Positions 16,898 to 25,661 are shown, counted from the first letter of the stretch. The stretch: DNA of 64,000 bases from Paenibacillaceae bacterium (GCA_004134985.1 REGQ01000008.1:152046-216045), one strand, 5' to 3'. The notes: generated by a model not told the origin, from the sequence alone. Made by a program: numbers and translations.

Positions 16898-18250
16898 ATG
16901 ATGCAAAGATCCGTATCACCTGCAGTCAAATATTTGGCTGCCTTTATGCTGTCCGCAGCATTGTTCATCAATACCGCAATTCTGCCTGCAAGCGCAGCAA
17001 CAGCAAATGTCGAAAGCCCACAGGAGTACGCCGTCTTCCTCAAAGACAAATACAATGTGACGGTCGCTTCTGAAGCAACCAAAGGCGATTTCATTCAACA
17101 AGTGGCTGCAATTATTGGAAACCCAAAAACAGAGAAAGCTGTCGCTTTCACTGATGTAGCTGCTGCTGATTCACTTTACGCGAGCGCTGCTGGCCTTTAT
17201 GGCAAAGGTATTTTGTCCGGAACGACCGTTCAACCTGAGCAACCGCTGAAATCATGGGTAGCCGCGTTGATTGCACTGCGCGCTGCCAACTTGCAAGAGC
17301 TGGCATTTACTTATCCGCAAGAGAAAGTAGACGCTGCACTGGCTAAACTGGGTTCGCCAAGCGGTTTGAACACTGCAACTGCACAGGAGCTGGCTGCTGC
17401 GGTGGACACGGGTCTGATCCCTGCCGAATACTATGGCGAGTTTAAAAGCAATGCTGTTGCTTCATCTGAGCTGACTCAGGTTTTGCTTGGCAAAGTGCTG
17501 ACTATTAACGGCAAATACAAACAATATATCGGTTCCGTAAGCGATCCTGATATTTATTCGAAATTTTACACAGCTTACACCACTTCCAATATCATTCAAA
17601 TTCCAGAACTGCAGGAAGTTGTGGACAGTGCATTGAAGCAAGACATCGTTACAGGCTACAATCTGAAAGATTCCCGTTTTGATTCCAACTTTGTAGAATC
17701 ATTGTCGGTTACTTACGGACACTCCAATGTTAAGCATGCACTGCAGTTGATCGGACTGCTGCGCAGCGAAGGTCTGGATGCAAAAGTACAATTCGAGCCA
17801 AAAACTTCGGCTTATATCCACATGAAAGAGTGGGGCGAGCCGCGCATCGACGATACAAACACAGCAGTTCTGACGGAAAGCGGCAATTATATTAATTATG
17901 CAAAAGAGTATGACATTAAATTTGAGTTTGCAACTGCAGCAGACAAAGAAAAATTCAACAGCATCATTTTGGCTTACGCTAAAAAAGATGATAAAGACCA
18001 AAAAGGCTTGATTGCCGGTTCATGGTTCCAACCGCTTTATTACACGCTGACGCAAGCAGAAGGCTACAAGCAAATTGCCAACAACAAAATTGTTGATGGC
18101 CACTACTATGCTCAAACCTTCTCCCTGCCAGATAAAACAGACGAGATCGCCAAAGGCTTTGCCAAAGTTGATCCCGATGTTAAAGTATCCACTTACACTT
18201 TCTGGGTAGACGGTCCTTTCTTCAACTACCTGAACGGTGAAGGTCTGTAA
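16898..18250 (+). CDS. Secreted protein with an SLH-like region, function unknown
   Basis: A 450-residue exported protein. The signal peptide runs to about residue 35 (hydrophobic core LAAFMLSAALFINTAIL, cleavage after ASA). Residues about 75-125 read FTDVAAADSLYASAAGLYGKG then ILSGTT and a WVAALIALRA helix, which follows the S-layer-homology pattern with degenerate key residues. The rest (YGHSNVKHALQLIGLLRSEG near residue 270) matches no family I know. The two ATGs at 16898 and 16901 follow AAGGGAGAG. It is monocistronic, with its own promoter and a strong terminator. A wall-associated role is likely. Confidence 0.75.
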   Translation: MMQRSVSPAVKYLAAFMLSAALFINTAILPASAATANVESPQEYAVFLKDKYNVTVASEATKGDFIQQVAAIIGNPKTEKAVAFTDVAAADSLYASAAGLYGKGILSGTTVQPEQPLKSWVAALIALRAANLQELAFTYPQEKVDAALAKLGSPSGLNTATAQELAAAVDTGLIPAEYYGEFKSNAVASSELTQVLLGKVLTINGKYKQYIGSVSDPDIYSKFYTAYTTSNIIQIPELQEVVDSALKQDIVTGYNLKDSRFDSNFVESLSVTYGHSNVKHALQLIGLLRSEGLDAKVQFEPKTSAYIHMKEWGEPRIDDTNTAVLTESGNYINYAKEYDIKFEFATAADKEKFNSIILAYAKKDDKDQKGLIAGSWFQPLYYTLTQAEGYKQIANNKIVDGHYYAQTFSLPDKTDEIAKGFAKVDPDVKVSTYTFWVDGPFFNYLNGEGL

Positions 18251-18314
18251 GCGAGCAATCGTAACGGGCTAGGCCGTCTTGAAAGCGAAAGAGGCCAATC
18301 CCATCGAAAATAAT

Positions 18315-18357
18315 AAATCCCCCGCCTTCACTTAAGAAGGCGGGGGATTTGTTATTT
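18315..18357. terminator. Strong bidirectional terminator
   Basis: AAATCCCCCGCCTTC pairs perfectly with GAAGGCGGGGGATTT around a 6-nt loop, with T-rich flanks on both sides. It serves the convergent genes ending at 18250 and 18374. Confidence 0.92.
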
Positions 18358-18373
18358 TGCACACAAACCACAA

Positions 18374-19045
18374 TTATGCCAACAAAGGGATTAATTCCTC
18401 CAGCGAATTGACGATATAATTCGGGGAATATCGCTGAGGCAGCTCCCTATTTTTCCGATTGATCCACGCAGACTTTATTCCTGCATTTTGAGCGCCTGCA
18501 ATATCACTCGTCAGCGAATCGCCAATGTGCAACACCTCTGCGGGTTTAAGCTGATGTGATGCAAGGACTGTCTCAAACATCTCCGGCCTTGGCTTATACG
18601 ATCTTACATCCTCGCTGGTAACAATATGTTCAAAGGATAATCCATTGTAATTCAGCGCAGATTGAATGTCATCCCGGTCAATGTTGGACAAGATTATTTT
18701 CGGAATACGGACACTCTCCAAAAATAGCTTTGCATCTTCAAATAGTTCGGGGGACTGCCAGTGGTTATACAAAATTTCGCTAAGTTCCTTAGGATCTTCA
18801 GATGACTGATAAAAGGCTACGGTATCCTCTAAGGAGTCTCGTTCGATTTCACGTTGGAGTTTAAAGTTATCGCCGTAAGAGGATTGAAATTTTTGGGAAA
18901 AGGATGTCCACCAATAGTTCCCGATATCCTTTGCTGTCGTTTGAGTTAATGTCGACGTAAAAATTCTTGAACATATTTCCTCGATATAAACATCATCTTC
19001 ATGTACGAGTGTGCCATAGAAATCAAGAAAAATCGCTTTATACAT
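18374..19045 (-). CDS. HAD-superfamily hydrolase (phosphatase)
   Basis: A 223-residue cytosolic HAD enzyme with a capped Rossmann fold. Motif I is FLDFYGTLV with the nucleophile at D8 (the second position is Tyr, common in the haloacid-dehalogenase/YjjG branch). Motif II is IILSNIDR, motif III the Lys of YKPRPEMF and motif IV HIGDSLTSDIAGAQ. The substrate cannot be assigned. It is a single gene sharing the terminator at 18315. Confidence 0.9.
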   Translation of the reverse strand: MYKAIFLDFYGTLVHEDDVYIEEICSRIFTSTLTQTTAKDIGNYWWTSFSQKFQSSYGDNFKLQREIERDSLEDTVAFYQSSEDPKELSEILYNHWQSPELFEDAKLFLESVRIPKIILSNIDRDDIQSALNYNGLSFEHIVTSEDVRSYKPRPEMFETVLASHQLKPAEVLHIGDSLTSDIAGAQNAGIKSAWINRKNRELPQRYSPNYIVNSLEELIPLLA

Positions 19046-19216
19046 TAATCAATACACGCCCCCTCTTCACCTCGTTATCAGTGTAACAGTTTAACGATTT
19101 AATACTTTACCATAATAATGTAAAATAACAAAAGTGTCTACAACAAAGACGCCACCACAATCGTGCCGGCGCCCTTCCTGTACGCATATCACTTCAAACC
19201 ATCGCTTTAGACGACG

Positions 19217-20050
19217 TTACTTGAGCAGTTGAATCAGCTGTTCGCGCAGCATGGCATATTCTTTGCCGCTGCGAATTTCCGACAACCCGCCGATGCGATG
19301 CTGGAGCGGATTCGGGAGATCGGTTGTAATGCTTCCTGGCGAACCGCCCATCACAATGATTCTGCCGGCCAGAAACAGTGCCTCATCTACATCATGGGTA
19401 ATGAAAAAGGCGGTTTTGCCAGTCTGCAGCCACAGCTCTCTCACCTGCGACTGCAGCGCTTCCCGTGTTATGGCATCTAGCGCTGCAAACGGCTCATCCA
19501 TCAAAATGAGATTCGGATCAGTGACCAGGGTGCGGGCAATCGCGACCCGCTGCTTCATGCCGCCGGAAAGCTGATGCGGCAATAATTTCACTGCATTAGA
19601 GAGCCCGACTTGTTCAATATAGTACGCAGCTTTCTCCCTCCGCGTCTCCTTGCTAATCCCTTGCATTTTCAAGCCGAATTCCACATTGGAGCGGACATTC
19701 AGCCAGGGGAACAGATTGGCATGCTGGAACACGACGCCTACCCGCTGATTCGGCCCTGTATGCCGCTGGCCAAAGATGCTGATTTCCCCTGCCGCAGGCT
19801 GCTCATAACCTGCGATCATCCGCAGCAGCGATGTTTTGCCGCTTCCGGAAGCTCCGAGCACACAGACGAACTCCCCTTCCGCAATATGAAGATTGATATC
19901 CCGCAGCACCTCGCGCTGCTTGGCGCCGTCCGGGTAACGGAGACCGACGCCAGTCAGCTTCACCGCTTCTGCCGCACCCTGCTTTACCGGGTCAGCATTA
20001 TGCTCATGTTCGTTTCGCTGCGTGGCCGCCTGTGACATCGTAACTGCCAT
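19217..20050 (-). CDS. ssuB: Aliphatic sulfonate ABC transporter ATP-binding protein
   Basis: A 277-residue ATPase of the SsuB/TauB/NrtD group. Walker A is GASGSGKTS near residue 82, the signature LSGGMKQR and Walker B LILMDEPFAALD, followed by the switch His in FITHDVDEA. The first 28 residues are poorly conserved, so the start could be internal. It lies 20 bp downstream of the binding-protein gene in the ssuD-C-A-B operon and energises uptake of alkanesulfonates as a sulfur source. Confidence 0.92.
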   Translation of the reverse strand: MAVTMSQAATQRNEHEHNADPVKQGAAEAVKLTGVGLRYPDGAKQREVLRDINLHIAEGEFVCVLGASGSGKTSLLRMIAGYEQPAAGEISIFGQRHTGPNQRVGVVFQHANLFPWLNVRSNVEFGLKMQGISKETRREKAAYYIEQVGLSNAVKLLPHQLSGGMKQRVAIARTLVTDPNLILMDEPFAALDAITREALQSQVRELWLQTGKTAFFITHDVDEALFLAGRIIVMGGSPGSITTDLPNPLQHRIGGLSEIRSGKEYAMLREQLIQLLK

Positions 20051-20069
20051 TTGCTATCCCACCTTTCGT

Positions 20070-21224
20070 TTAAGGCTGCAGCCCATCCACACGAATGCCC
20101 GCCTCATATGCAGCAAGATCCGGCGAGCTTGCGATCGCCTCCTGGGTAACTAGAAAATCGCCTGTTTCCTTCAACACTTTGGCAAAACCGCTGCCAGCCG
20201 CTTCCCCCAAATACTGCGCGTCACGCTGCTCTTCAGAAGACAGCCAGACCAATTCATTCATCTGTGACAGGCTGTCCTCGGCAGATTGATTAATGAAATC
20301 ACCGATCGATTTGGCCGCCTGCTCCGGCTGCGAGCGATAGAAGGCGATCGCTTCGTCCAGCACCGCGACATACTGCTTCAGAAATTGCGGATATTGATCG
20401 GCAAATTTTGTGCTGACAATGCCGACATCAGCCGTAATAATGCCTTTTTCCGCCAACTGTTTGGCTGTCGTAATTACCGTGCCGTCATCCTCCAGCAGCT
20501 TCGCCAACGTCGGCTGCCATACGAATGCCGCATCAATATCGCCTCGCTGCCAGGCAGCAAGAATGTCCGGTGGCTGCAGGTCAAGCACCGTCACTTCGGA
20601 CGCTTCCAGTCCCGAATCCTTCAGAGCGGACAGCAAGCTAAAGTGCGTTGTGGAGCCGAACGGCGCCGCCACTTTCTTGCCCTTCAATCCGCTGACATCA
20701 GTAACCCCTGCGGAATTGCGCACTGCAAGGGCCTCATTGTCGCCGATAATATCATGGAGGAAATACACTTGATATTCCAGTTTATTCGCTACGCCGATGG
20801 CAACCGGCACCGAACCGGCCAGCCCCAGATCAATTCCTCCGGAGGCTAGCGCCGTATTGACGTCCCTTCCCGAGTCAAACTGTACCCAGTTCACTTTAAC
20901 GTCCGGGAACTTCTTCTCCACCAATCCCAATGTTTTGGCGAGCAGTTCCGCATTCGGAATGACCTGGAAGCCGATACGGACTTCTTTTGGCAGCACAGCT
21001 TCTGCTTTGGCAGGCTCTTCTGTCTTGACCGGCTCTTTGTCCGTCGTCGCTTCCGTGGTCTTGGCCGGCTCTTTGTCCGGCTCCGCTTGTGTCTTCGACT
21101 CTACTGCCGGAGCCGTGTCCGCAGGTTTGTCTGTTTCCTTGCTTCCGCATGCTGACATAACCAGCAGTACCAATGACAACATAACCACACCGAACCATGA
21201 ACGCTTTTTATTTATGCTTGGCAT
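20070..21224 (-). CDS. ssuA: Aliphatic sulfonate ABC transporter substrate-binding lipoprotein
   Basis: A 384-residue lipoprotein. I chose ATG 21224, preceded by GGGAGTGGGAG, giving a signal MPSINKKRSWFG and lipobox VMSAC near residue 25. A long Glu/Lys/Pro/Thr linker repeating DKEPAKT/EPVKT follows. The mature domain starts KEVRIGFQVIPNAELLAKTLG, typical of SsuA/NrtA-type proteins. It captures sulfonates at the outer face of the membrane for the SsuC/SsuB importer. Confidence 0.92.
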   Translation of the reverse strand: MPSINKKRSWFGVVMLSLVLLVMSACGSKETDKPADTAPAVESKTQAEPDKEPAKTTEATTDKEPVKTEEPAKAEAVLPKEVRIGFQVIPNAELLAKTLGLVEKKFPDVKVNWVQFDSGRDVNTALASGGIDLGLAGSVPVAIGVANKLEYQVYFLHDIIGDNEALAVRNSAGVTDVSGLKGKKVAAPFGSTTHFSLLSALKDSGLEASEVTVLDLQPPDILAAWQRGDIDAAFVWQPTLAKLLEDDGTVITTAKQLAEKGIITADVGIVSTKFADQYPQFLKQYVAVLDEAIAFYRSQPEQAAKSIGDFINQSAEDSLSQMNELVWLSSEEQRDAQYLGEAAGSGFAKVLKETGDFLVTQEAIASSPDLAAYEAGIRVDGLQP

Positions 21225-21269
21225 CTTAACTCCCACTCCCTGAATCATTATTTGTTGTAAACCGATGCT

Positions 21270-22049
21270 TTACTGCTCCTTGCCCCTCCACGGTACGATC
21301 CTCCGCTCCAGCGAGCGAATAACAATATCGATGGCAATGGCGATCAGTCCCATCATGACTATGCCGGCAAATACAATATCACTGCGCAGAAATTTGCTCG
21401 CATCCAGCACCATCCACCCGATGCCGGTCACCGCAGCGACCATTTCGGCGGCAGCAAGTGTCGTGTAGGCGATGCCCACAGCCGTCCGTATCCCGATGAA
21501 TATTTCCGGCAGGCAGGATGGCAATACGACATAGACGTAAATCTTCCACTTGCTTGCGCCAAGCGAGCGAGCGCCGTTAATGCGGTCAGCCGGAACGCGC
21601 GATACGCCGGAGACAACGGCAATATAGAGCGGGGCGAATGCCGCCAGGTAGAGCAGCGTTATTTTCGAAGCATCCTCAATGCCCAGCCACAATACCAGAA
21701 TCGTGTAATATGCAAGCGGGGGCAGCGGGCGATAAAACTCGATAAAAGGATAGAGCGCCGCCTGCACCCATTTATTCGAGCCGCTCAATATTCCAAGCGG
21801 TACCGCCGTTAACAGCGCCAGTAAAAACGCGGCACCGAGACGATACATGCTGTCCCAGACATGAAGCGCCAACGGACTGCCTTTATAACCGCCCGTCACC
21901 ATGCCCGCGAATGCCCGCCACACGTCCGGAGGAGAGGGCAGAAATAGCGGCTTCACCCAACCGTTGGCCGTGATCGTCCACCATACCGCCAGCGCTAGCA
22001 GGACGGCGAGGCAGGAAACTGCCCGCGGCAGCAAAACTTTCTTGTTCAT
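21270..22049 (-). CDS. ssuC: Aliphatic sulfonate ABC transporter permease
   Basis: A 259-residue membrane permease, the usual SsuC length, when started at ATG 22049 (GGAGG ten bases upstream). The longer open frame to 22223 only overlaps ssuD and is rejected. It has about six hydrophobic segments, and its EAA loop reads ADRINGARSLGASKWKIY followed by VVLPSCLPEIFIG. It sits between ssuD and ssuA in one operon. Confidence 0.92.
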   Translation of the reverse strand: MNKKVLLPRAVSCLAVLLALAVWWTITANGWVKPLFLPSPPDVWRAFAGMVTGGYKGSPLALHVWDSMYRLGAAFLLALLTAVPLGILSGSNKWVQAALYPFIEFYRPLPPLAYYTILVLWLGIEDASKITLLYLAAFAPLYIAVVSGVSRVPADRINGARSLGASKWKIYVYVVLPSCLPEIFIGIRTAVGIAYTTLAAAEMVAAVTGIGWMVLDASKFLRSDIVFAGIVMMGLIAIAIDIVIRSLERRIVPWRGKEQ

Positions 22050-22065
22050 TAAACCGCTGCCTCCT

Positions 22066-23193
22066 TCATCCATTTTCGTTAGGCTTGTAATGGTAGGCGA
22101 TGATTTCTCCTTGCGAGGCGCCGTTCCGCCGTTCTCCAGCGTGCGGAAGCAGCGGGAACAACAGCTCTGCGACCCGGTACGCCTCTTCCAGATGAGGATA
22201 GCCGGACAAAATGAACGTTTCAATGCCCAGCTCGCGATACTCTATAAGCCGCTCTGCCACTGTATGCGGATCGCCGACAAGCGCTGTGCCCGCTCCCCCT
22301 CTGACAAGGCCGATTCCCGCCCACAGATTGGGGGAAATCTCCAGCTTGCTTCGGTCGCCGCCATGCAGCGCCGTCATCCGCCGCTGCCCGTGCGAGTCCA
22401 TGCGCGCATAGATCTGCTGCGCTCTGGCAACTGTCTCGTCATCGAGATACTGGATAAGCTGATCAGCCGCCTGCCAAGCTTCTTCAGTCGTCTCGCGGAC
22501 GATGATATGCAGCCGCATACCGAAGCGTACGGTTCTGCCGCGGGCAGCGGCAGCTGCCCGCATCACTGCAAGCTTCTCTCGCACCTGATCCGGGGGTTCG
22601 CCCCAAGTGAGGAAGACATCGGCGTATTCTGCTGCCACCTGCATCGCTGCCGGTGAGGAGCCTCCGAAAAATACCGGCGGGTGCGGCTGTTGTGTCACAG
22701 GATAGAAGTTCTGCGCCTGTTTGACCTTCAGATAGCGCCCGTCAAGGGTGACCTCCTCCTGACGCAGCAGTCGTCGCCATACGTCCATGAACTCCTCTGT
22801 CAATGCGTAGCGTTCATCGTGACCTAGAAACAATCCTTCCGCTTCAAGCTCTGCCGGATCTCCGCCTGCCACAACATTAATTAACAGTCGGCCTGCAGAA
22901 TGCCTATCGAAAGAGGAACTCATGCGTGCCGCCAATGTCGGCGACATCAGCCCCGGCCGCAGCGCAATGAGAAATTTTAAGCGCTGCGTTGCCGAAGCCA
23001 GCATGGATGCCATCACCCAAGGGTCCTCGCAAGATCGGCCAGTCGGCAGCAGCACACCGCTGTAGCCAAGATCTTCGGCCGCCATCGCCACCTGTTTGTA
23101 ATAACTGATTGTCGTTGTTCTTGCACCGTTGTCGGTTCCAATGTATCGGCCGTCACCGTATGTCGGTATGAACCAAAATAACTCCAATTTCAT
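22066..23193 (-). CDS. ssuD: FMNH2-dependent alkanesulfonate monooxygenase
   Basis: A 375-residue luciferase-fold enzyme that cleaves alkanesulfonates to aldehyde and sulfite. Landmarks are [17 protein letters not shown] at the start, [40 protein letters not shown] and the C-terminal [19 protein letters not shown]. Length and motifs match SsuD closely. It is the first gene of the ssuDCAB operon, preceded by promoter and leader L3 and, further upstream, a tetR gene in the same direction. The start ATG overlaps the stop of a possible short leader frame. Confidence 0.95.
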   Translation of the reverse strand: MKLELFWFIPTYGDGRYIGTDNGARTTTISYYKQVAMAAEDLGYSGVLLPTGRSCEDPWVMASMLASATQRLKFLIALRPGLMSPTLAARMSSSFDRHSAGRLLINVVAGGDPAELEAEGLFLGHDERYALTEEFMDVWRRLLRQEEVTLDGRYLKVKQAQNFYPVTQQPHPPVFFGGSSPAAMQVAAEYADVFLTWGEPPDQVREKLAVMRAAAAARGRTVRFGMRLHIIVRETTEEAWQAADQLIQYLDDETVARAQQIYARMDSHGQRRMTALHGGDRSKLEISPNLWAGIGLVRGGAGTALVGDPHTVAERLIEYRELGIETFILSGYPHLEEAYRVAELLFPLLPHAGERRNGASQGEIIAYHYKPNENG

Positions 23194-23240
23194 CCGCCCT
23201 TATTCATAGTTTTCTCATAAGTTTTATTAGGTATTAGAGC

Positions 23241-23360
23241 AAAAAAAATCACAATAACCGTTAGCAACGATTATTGTGACTCCAGTTGTCTGGTCGTTCA
23301 CAACCAGTGAATAAATATTCACTATGTGATGATAATAAGGCCAAATCGGCATGATGTCAA
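23241..23360 (-). promoter_or_regulatory. Promoter and attenuator leader L3 of the ssu operon
   Basis: TTGACA (complement 23355-23360), 17 bp, TATTAT (23332-23337) is a near-consensus promoter. The leader carries ACCAGACAACTGGAG (complement 23280-23294), then a perfect terminator stem TCACAATAA/TTATTGTGA with T8 (23241-23279). An upstream TTGTGA can pair with TCACAA and so act as an anti-terminator. Confidence 0.75.
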
Positions 23361-23384
23361 CCTTTTTTCACCATATTTAGTGAA
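23306..23384. promoter_or_regulatory. Two inverted repeats flanking the ssu promoter, probable repressor operators
   Basis: AGTGAATAAATATTCACT (23306-23323) is a perfect palindrome with 8-bp arms just after the expected start of transcription. TTCACCATATTTAGTGAA (23367-23384) has 5-bp arms just upstream of the -35. Both use TTCAC/GTGAA half-sites. The adjacent TetR protein is the obvious candidate ligand. Confidence 0.55.
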
Positions 23385-23403
23385 CACTATGAGCAGGATA
23401 GCC

Positions 23404-23997
23404 TTATCTCGTAATCAGACGCAGCGCCTTGTCAGCGGTGACAGATGATATCTCCTGAAAGCCCGGGATATCGTGCAAGATCAGCCCCTCCATCAATGAC
23501 ACATATATAAGCGCCAGCTCAACGGGATCACCATCAATCAGCTTGCCGTCACGCTGGGCATCCTCGATCAGCGCGGCCATCGGTCTCAAATTGTCCAGAA
23601 AGCGGGCGCTCACCGCCGCCTTCAGTTCAGCAGGCACCGCCTCTGAAGTGCGGGCATGCTGCAAAATAATCGTAATCGCCCAGCCGTTTTTGTATACAAG
23701 CCAATCCTGGGTATAACGATGAAGTTTCTCCAGCGGATGAAGCGGCAGCTGCTGAATTTGTTCCACGAATTGTCGATATTCCCGTTGACCGTTCTCCACC
23801 AGTGACTGAAAGATATGCTCCTTTGATACAAAATATTTATAAACATTCCCTACACTCAGCCCCGCCGCTTTGGCAATATCGGCGATTTTGGTTGCGGGCA
23901 GCCCTCTTCGCGCAATGACATGCATGGCTGCCTCCAAAATTTGCTGTTGCCTTCTGGCGCGCAGTTCCTGGTCTTTGGCAACATTTCTTGGGGACAA
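23404..23997 (-). CDS. TetR/AcrR-family transcriptional regulator
   Basis: A 197-residue repressor. The N-terminal HTH region reads RRQQQILEAAMHVIARRG, then ATKIADIAKAAGLSVGNVYK and YFVSKEHIF, the standard TetR layout. The C-terminal ligand domain is not diagnostic. It lies directly upstream of ssuD on the same strand, 210 bp away, with palindromes in between, so it probably controls the ssu operon and perhaps itself. TetR control of ssu is not what I know from Bacillus, so this link is inferred. Confidence 0.9.
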   Translation of the reverse strand: MSPRNVAKDQELRARRQQQILEAAMHVIARRGLPATKIADIAKAAGLSVGNVYKYFVSKEHIFQSLVENGQREYRQFVEQIQQLPLHPLEKLHRYTQDWLVYKNGWAITIILQHARTSEAVPAELKAAVSARFLDNLRPMAALIEDAQRDGKLIDGDPVELALIYVSLMEGLILHDIPGFQEISSVTADKALRLITR

Positions 23998-24016
23998 CGT
24001 TATTAACCTCCTTGCA

Positions 24017-24036
24017 TACTGTAACGATCATCAGTA
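24017..24036. promoter_or_regulatory. Palindrome upstream of tetR, possible autoregulatory operator
   Basis: TACTG and CAGTA half-sites lie 20 bp end to end, a typical TetR operator size, immediately before the tetR ribosome binding site. Confidence 0.35.
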
Positions 24037-24054
24037 CATTCATTTCGTCGTAAT

Positions 24055-24740
24055 ACTATTTAAGTTGAACTAAAGACTAGCAAACGATTGTAAGTAATTC
24101 GCTGTTTAGAAGCCACGTTCCCAGAAAAAGATCGATGAAGGGCAAAATCGGACTTTTATAAAAAGAACGGCAAGGAACTATTGTATATGATTTTTCATAT
24201 AGAATTGTCGAAATAACCGCCGGATGAGCTATTGTATATGATTTTTCATACAGAATCGTCGAAATAATCGCCGGATGAGCTATTGTATATGATTTTTCAT
24301 ACAGAATCGTCGAAATAATCGCCTGATGAGCTATTGTATATGATTTTTCATACAAAATCGTCGAAATAACCGCCGGATGAGCTATTGTATATGATTTTTC
24401 ATATAGAATCGTCGAAATAATCGCCGGATGAACTATTGTATATGATTTTTCATATAGAATCGTCGAAATGTTCGCCGGATGAGCTATTGTATATGATTTT
24501 TCATACAGAATCGTCGAAATAATCGCCGGATGAACTATTGTATATGATTTTTCATACAGAATCGTCGAAATAATCGCCGGATGAGCTATTGTATATGATT
24601 CATCATACAGATTGATAGATTTCGCCTTCATAAAGTAAACTATTAACGATTTTCCATGATGACTCTCGCACCTTTGCTCAGGTACCGATCGTCTTTGCAT
24701 CAAGTTCTAACGAGGCGGTTCATTAGTCAACTTATATAGA
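24055..24740. mobile_element. MITE-like element enclosing nine 51-bp hairpin units (copy 2)
   Basis: The ends ACTATTTAAGTTGAACTA (24055-24072) and the complement of 24723-24740, TCTATATAAGTTGACTAA, are inverted imperfect copies of the ends seen at 2305-2609. Inside is the array 24180-24630. The open frame on the minus strand (24077-24703) consists almost wholly of a 17-residue repeat (STILYEKSYTIAHPAI type) and is a by-product of a 51-bp period. Confidence 0.6.
24180..24630. repeat. 51-bp tandem hairpin repeat, 9 units
   Basis: Units start at 24180, 24231, 24282, 24333, 24384, 24435, 24486, 24537 and 24588, exactly 51 bp apart. Each has imperfect palindromic arms ATTGTATATGA and TCATACAGAAT around T-rich bases, then a CGTCGAAATAATCGCCGGA spacer. 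The last unit is degenerate. Copies differ by only a few bases. Confidence 0.92.
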
Positions 24741-24754
24741 CCATATTATAGCAT

Positions 24755-24795
24755 AAAAGGCTGCTTGCGCAGGCAATACCGCAAGCAGCCTTTTT
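24755..24795 (-). terminator. Terminator of the DUF4395/yezD unit
   Basis: AAAAGGCTGCTTGCG and CGCAAGCAGCCTTTTT form a long perfect stem three bases after the stop at 24798; A4/T5 flanks allow termination in both directions. Confidence 0.88.
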
Positions 24796-24797
24796 CA

Positions 24798-25214
24798 TTA
24801 TGTCGCGCGAAGCGCCTTCCATTTCTTGTACTGGAAATAGATTGTGCACCCCACACAGTACCCCAACACAGCTGCACCCGCCGCGACCAGAACAAAGCCG
24901 GCAGCGATGTAGCCTGCCACTAGCCAGCCCAGCAGCAATAGCGCTGAAGACACCGTCAATAGCCCGACAGCAATCGACTGGTTAAATCGCGCCAGCTCCA
25001 AAGCTTGTGTCTCAGCATCCACCAGCTTGCTCCGCAGCAGCGGCTTCGCTGCGATAACGAAGAGATTGCCCTTTTGCCCGGCAATAAACGCAATCGCCTG
25101 CACGGCCCATAACAAGTAAATAAAAACCGGCTGCTGCAGGAGCAGCGCGAGCACAATAAACACAACGATCCCAAGCTGGTTTGCTTTTATTAATGGCATC
25201 GGGATTTCCTTCAT
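24798..25214 (-). CDS. DUF4395-type integral membrane protein
   Basis: A 138-residue membrane protein with two hydrophobic pairs (IVVFIVLALLLQQPVFIYLL near the start, and LLTVSSALLLLGWLVAGYIA later). A Cys pair, CVGC, lies near residue 120 just before the basic C-terminus KKWKALRAT. The start ATG 25214 lies six bases after GGGGAG. DUF4395 proteins are often found with rhodanese or sulfur-handling genes, and this one follows yezD by 61 bp on the same strand behind the sulfur-type leader L4. The CVGC pair could be redox-active or metal-binding; the function is unknown. Confidence 0.75.
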   Translation of the reverse strand: MKEIPMPLIKANQLGIVVFIVLALLLQQPVFIYLLWAVQAIAFIAGQKGNLFVIAAKPLLRSKLVDAETQALELARFNQSIAVGLLTVSSALLLLGWLVAGYIAAGFVLVAAGAAVLGYCVGCTIYFQYKKWKALRAT

Positions 25215-25275
25215 GGCCATCTCCCCTAATGAACATCAGATTACAGTAGATTATACCTTTGAATAGCGAAGCCGT

Positions 25276-25470
25276 CTACGCTTGATTTACTCTGCGCTGT
25301 ACAGCTGCCGGCGACCGCTGAACCGTATCAAACCGCTTGCGTTCCGTACGCTCAATTTGAACAATACGCCCGTCATGAACGACAATTTGCACCGATCCGT
25401 ATTCAAGTCCTTCAACCTGCTCCCTGATTCTTTCCAGCCACAGTTCATTAATTTCCAGTTGTTTGGCCAT
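25276..25470 (-). CDS. yezD: YezD-family (DUF2292) small protein
   Basis: A 64-residue cytosolic protein. The core INELWLERIREQVEGLEYGS followed by VQIVVHDGRIVQIERTER is the DUF2292 signature (short helix then two strands). Its ribosome binding site is AAGGAGG. Family members recur in sulfur-assimilation operons of Bacillales, and here the gene has the same attenuator leader (L4) as the ssu operon and the monooxygenase operon. The biochemical role is not known to me. Confidence 0.85.
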   Translation of the reverse strand: MAKQLEINELWLERIREQVEGLEYGSVQIVVHDGRIVQIERTERKRFDTVQRSPAAVQRRVNQA

Positions 25471-25535
25471 CCCTTATTCCTCCTTGCGATTAAAATCGAC
25501 CATCCGTTCATCGTTACTCTTATTCCGTCAAAACC

Positions 25536-25661
25536 AAAAAGAGGCCTCCTCTTTAATGAAGACGCCTCCGTTGGTACGGTAGGACAATCACTTAAATACC
25601 ATTCATCCCAACCGACTTACTTGGTTATTTAAATAATAACAGTGCTTATGCCCGATGTCAA
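25536..25661 (-). promoter_or_regulatory. Promoter and attenuator leader L4 of yezD
   Basis: TTGACA (complement 25656-25661), 17 bp, TATTAT (25633-25638). The leader has ACCGTACCAACGGAG (complement 25566-25580), a CCGT/ACGG mini-hairpin with loop ACCA. It is followed by GAGGC/GCCTC or AAAGAGG/CCTCTTT terminator stems and T5 (25536-25569). Confidence 0.65.

Noticed and set aside
22049..22223. N-terminal extension of ssuC to 22223
   Set aside because: It overlaps the end of ssuD, is not membrane-permease-like, and a good ribosome binding site precedes ATG 22049.
24180..24630. CRISPR array
   Set aside because: Spacers are nearly identical between units instead of unique, units are 51-bp tandem copies, and no cas genes are present.
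24077..24703. 208-codon minus-strand frame of 17-residue repeats
   Set aside because: A 51-bp period preserves the frame automatically. The same period occurs in other arrays that are not open, so the period is not explained by coding.
25287..25511. 74-codon frame over yezD
   Set aside because: It is a shifted shadow of yezD without a start signal.
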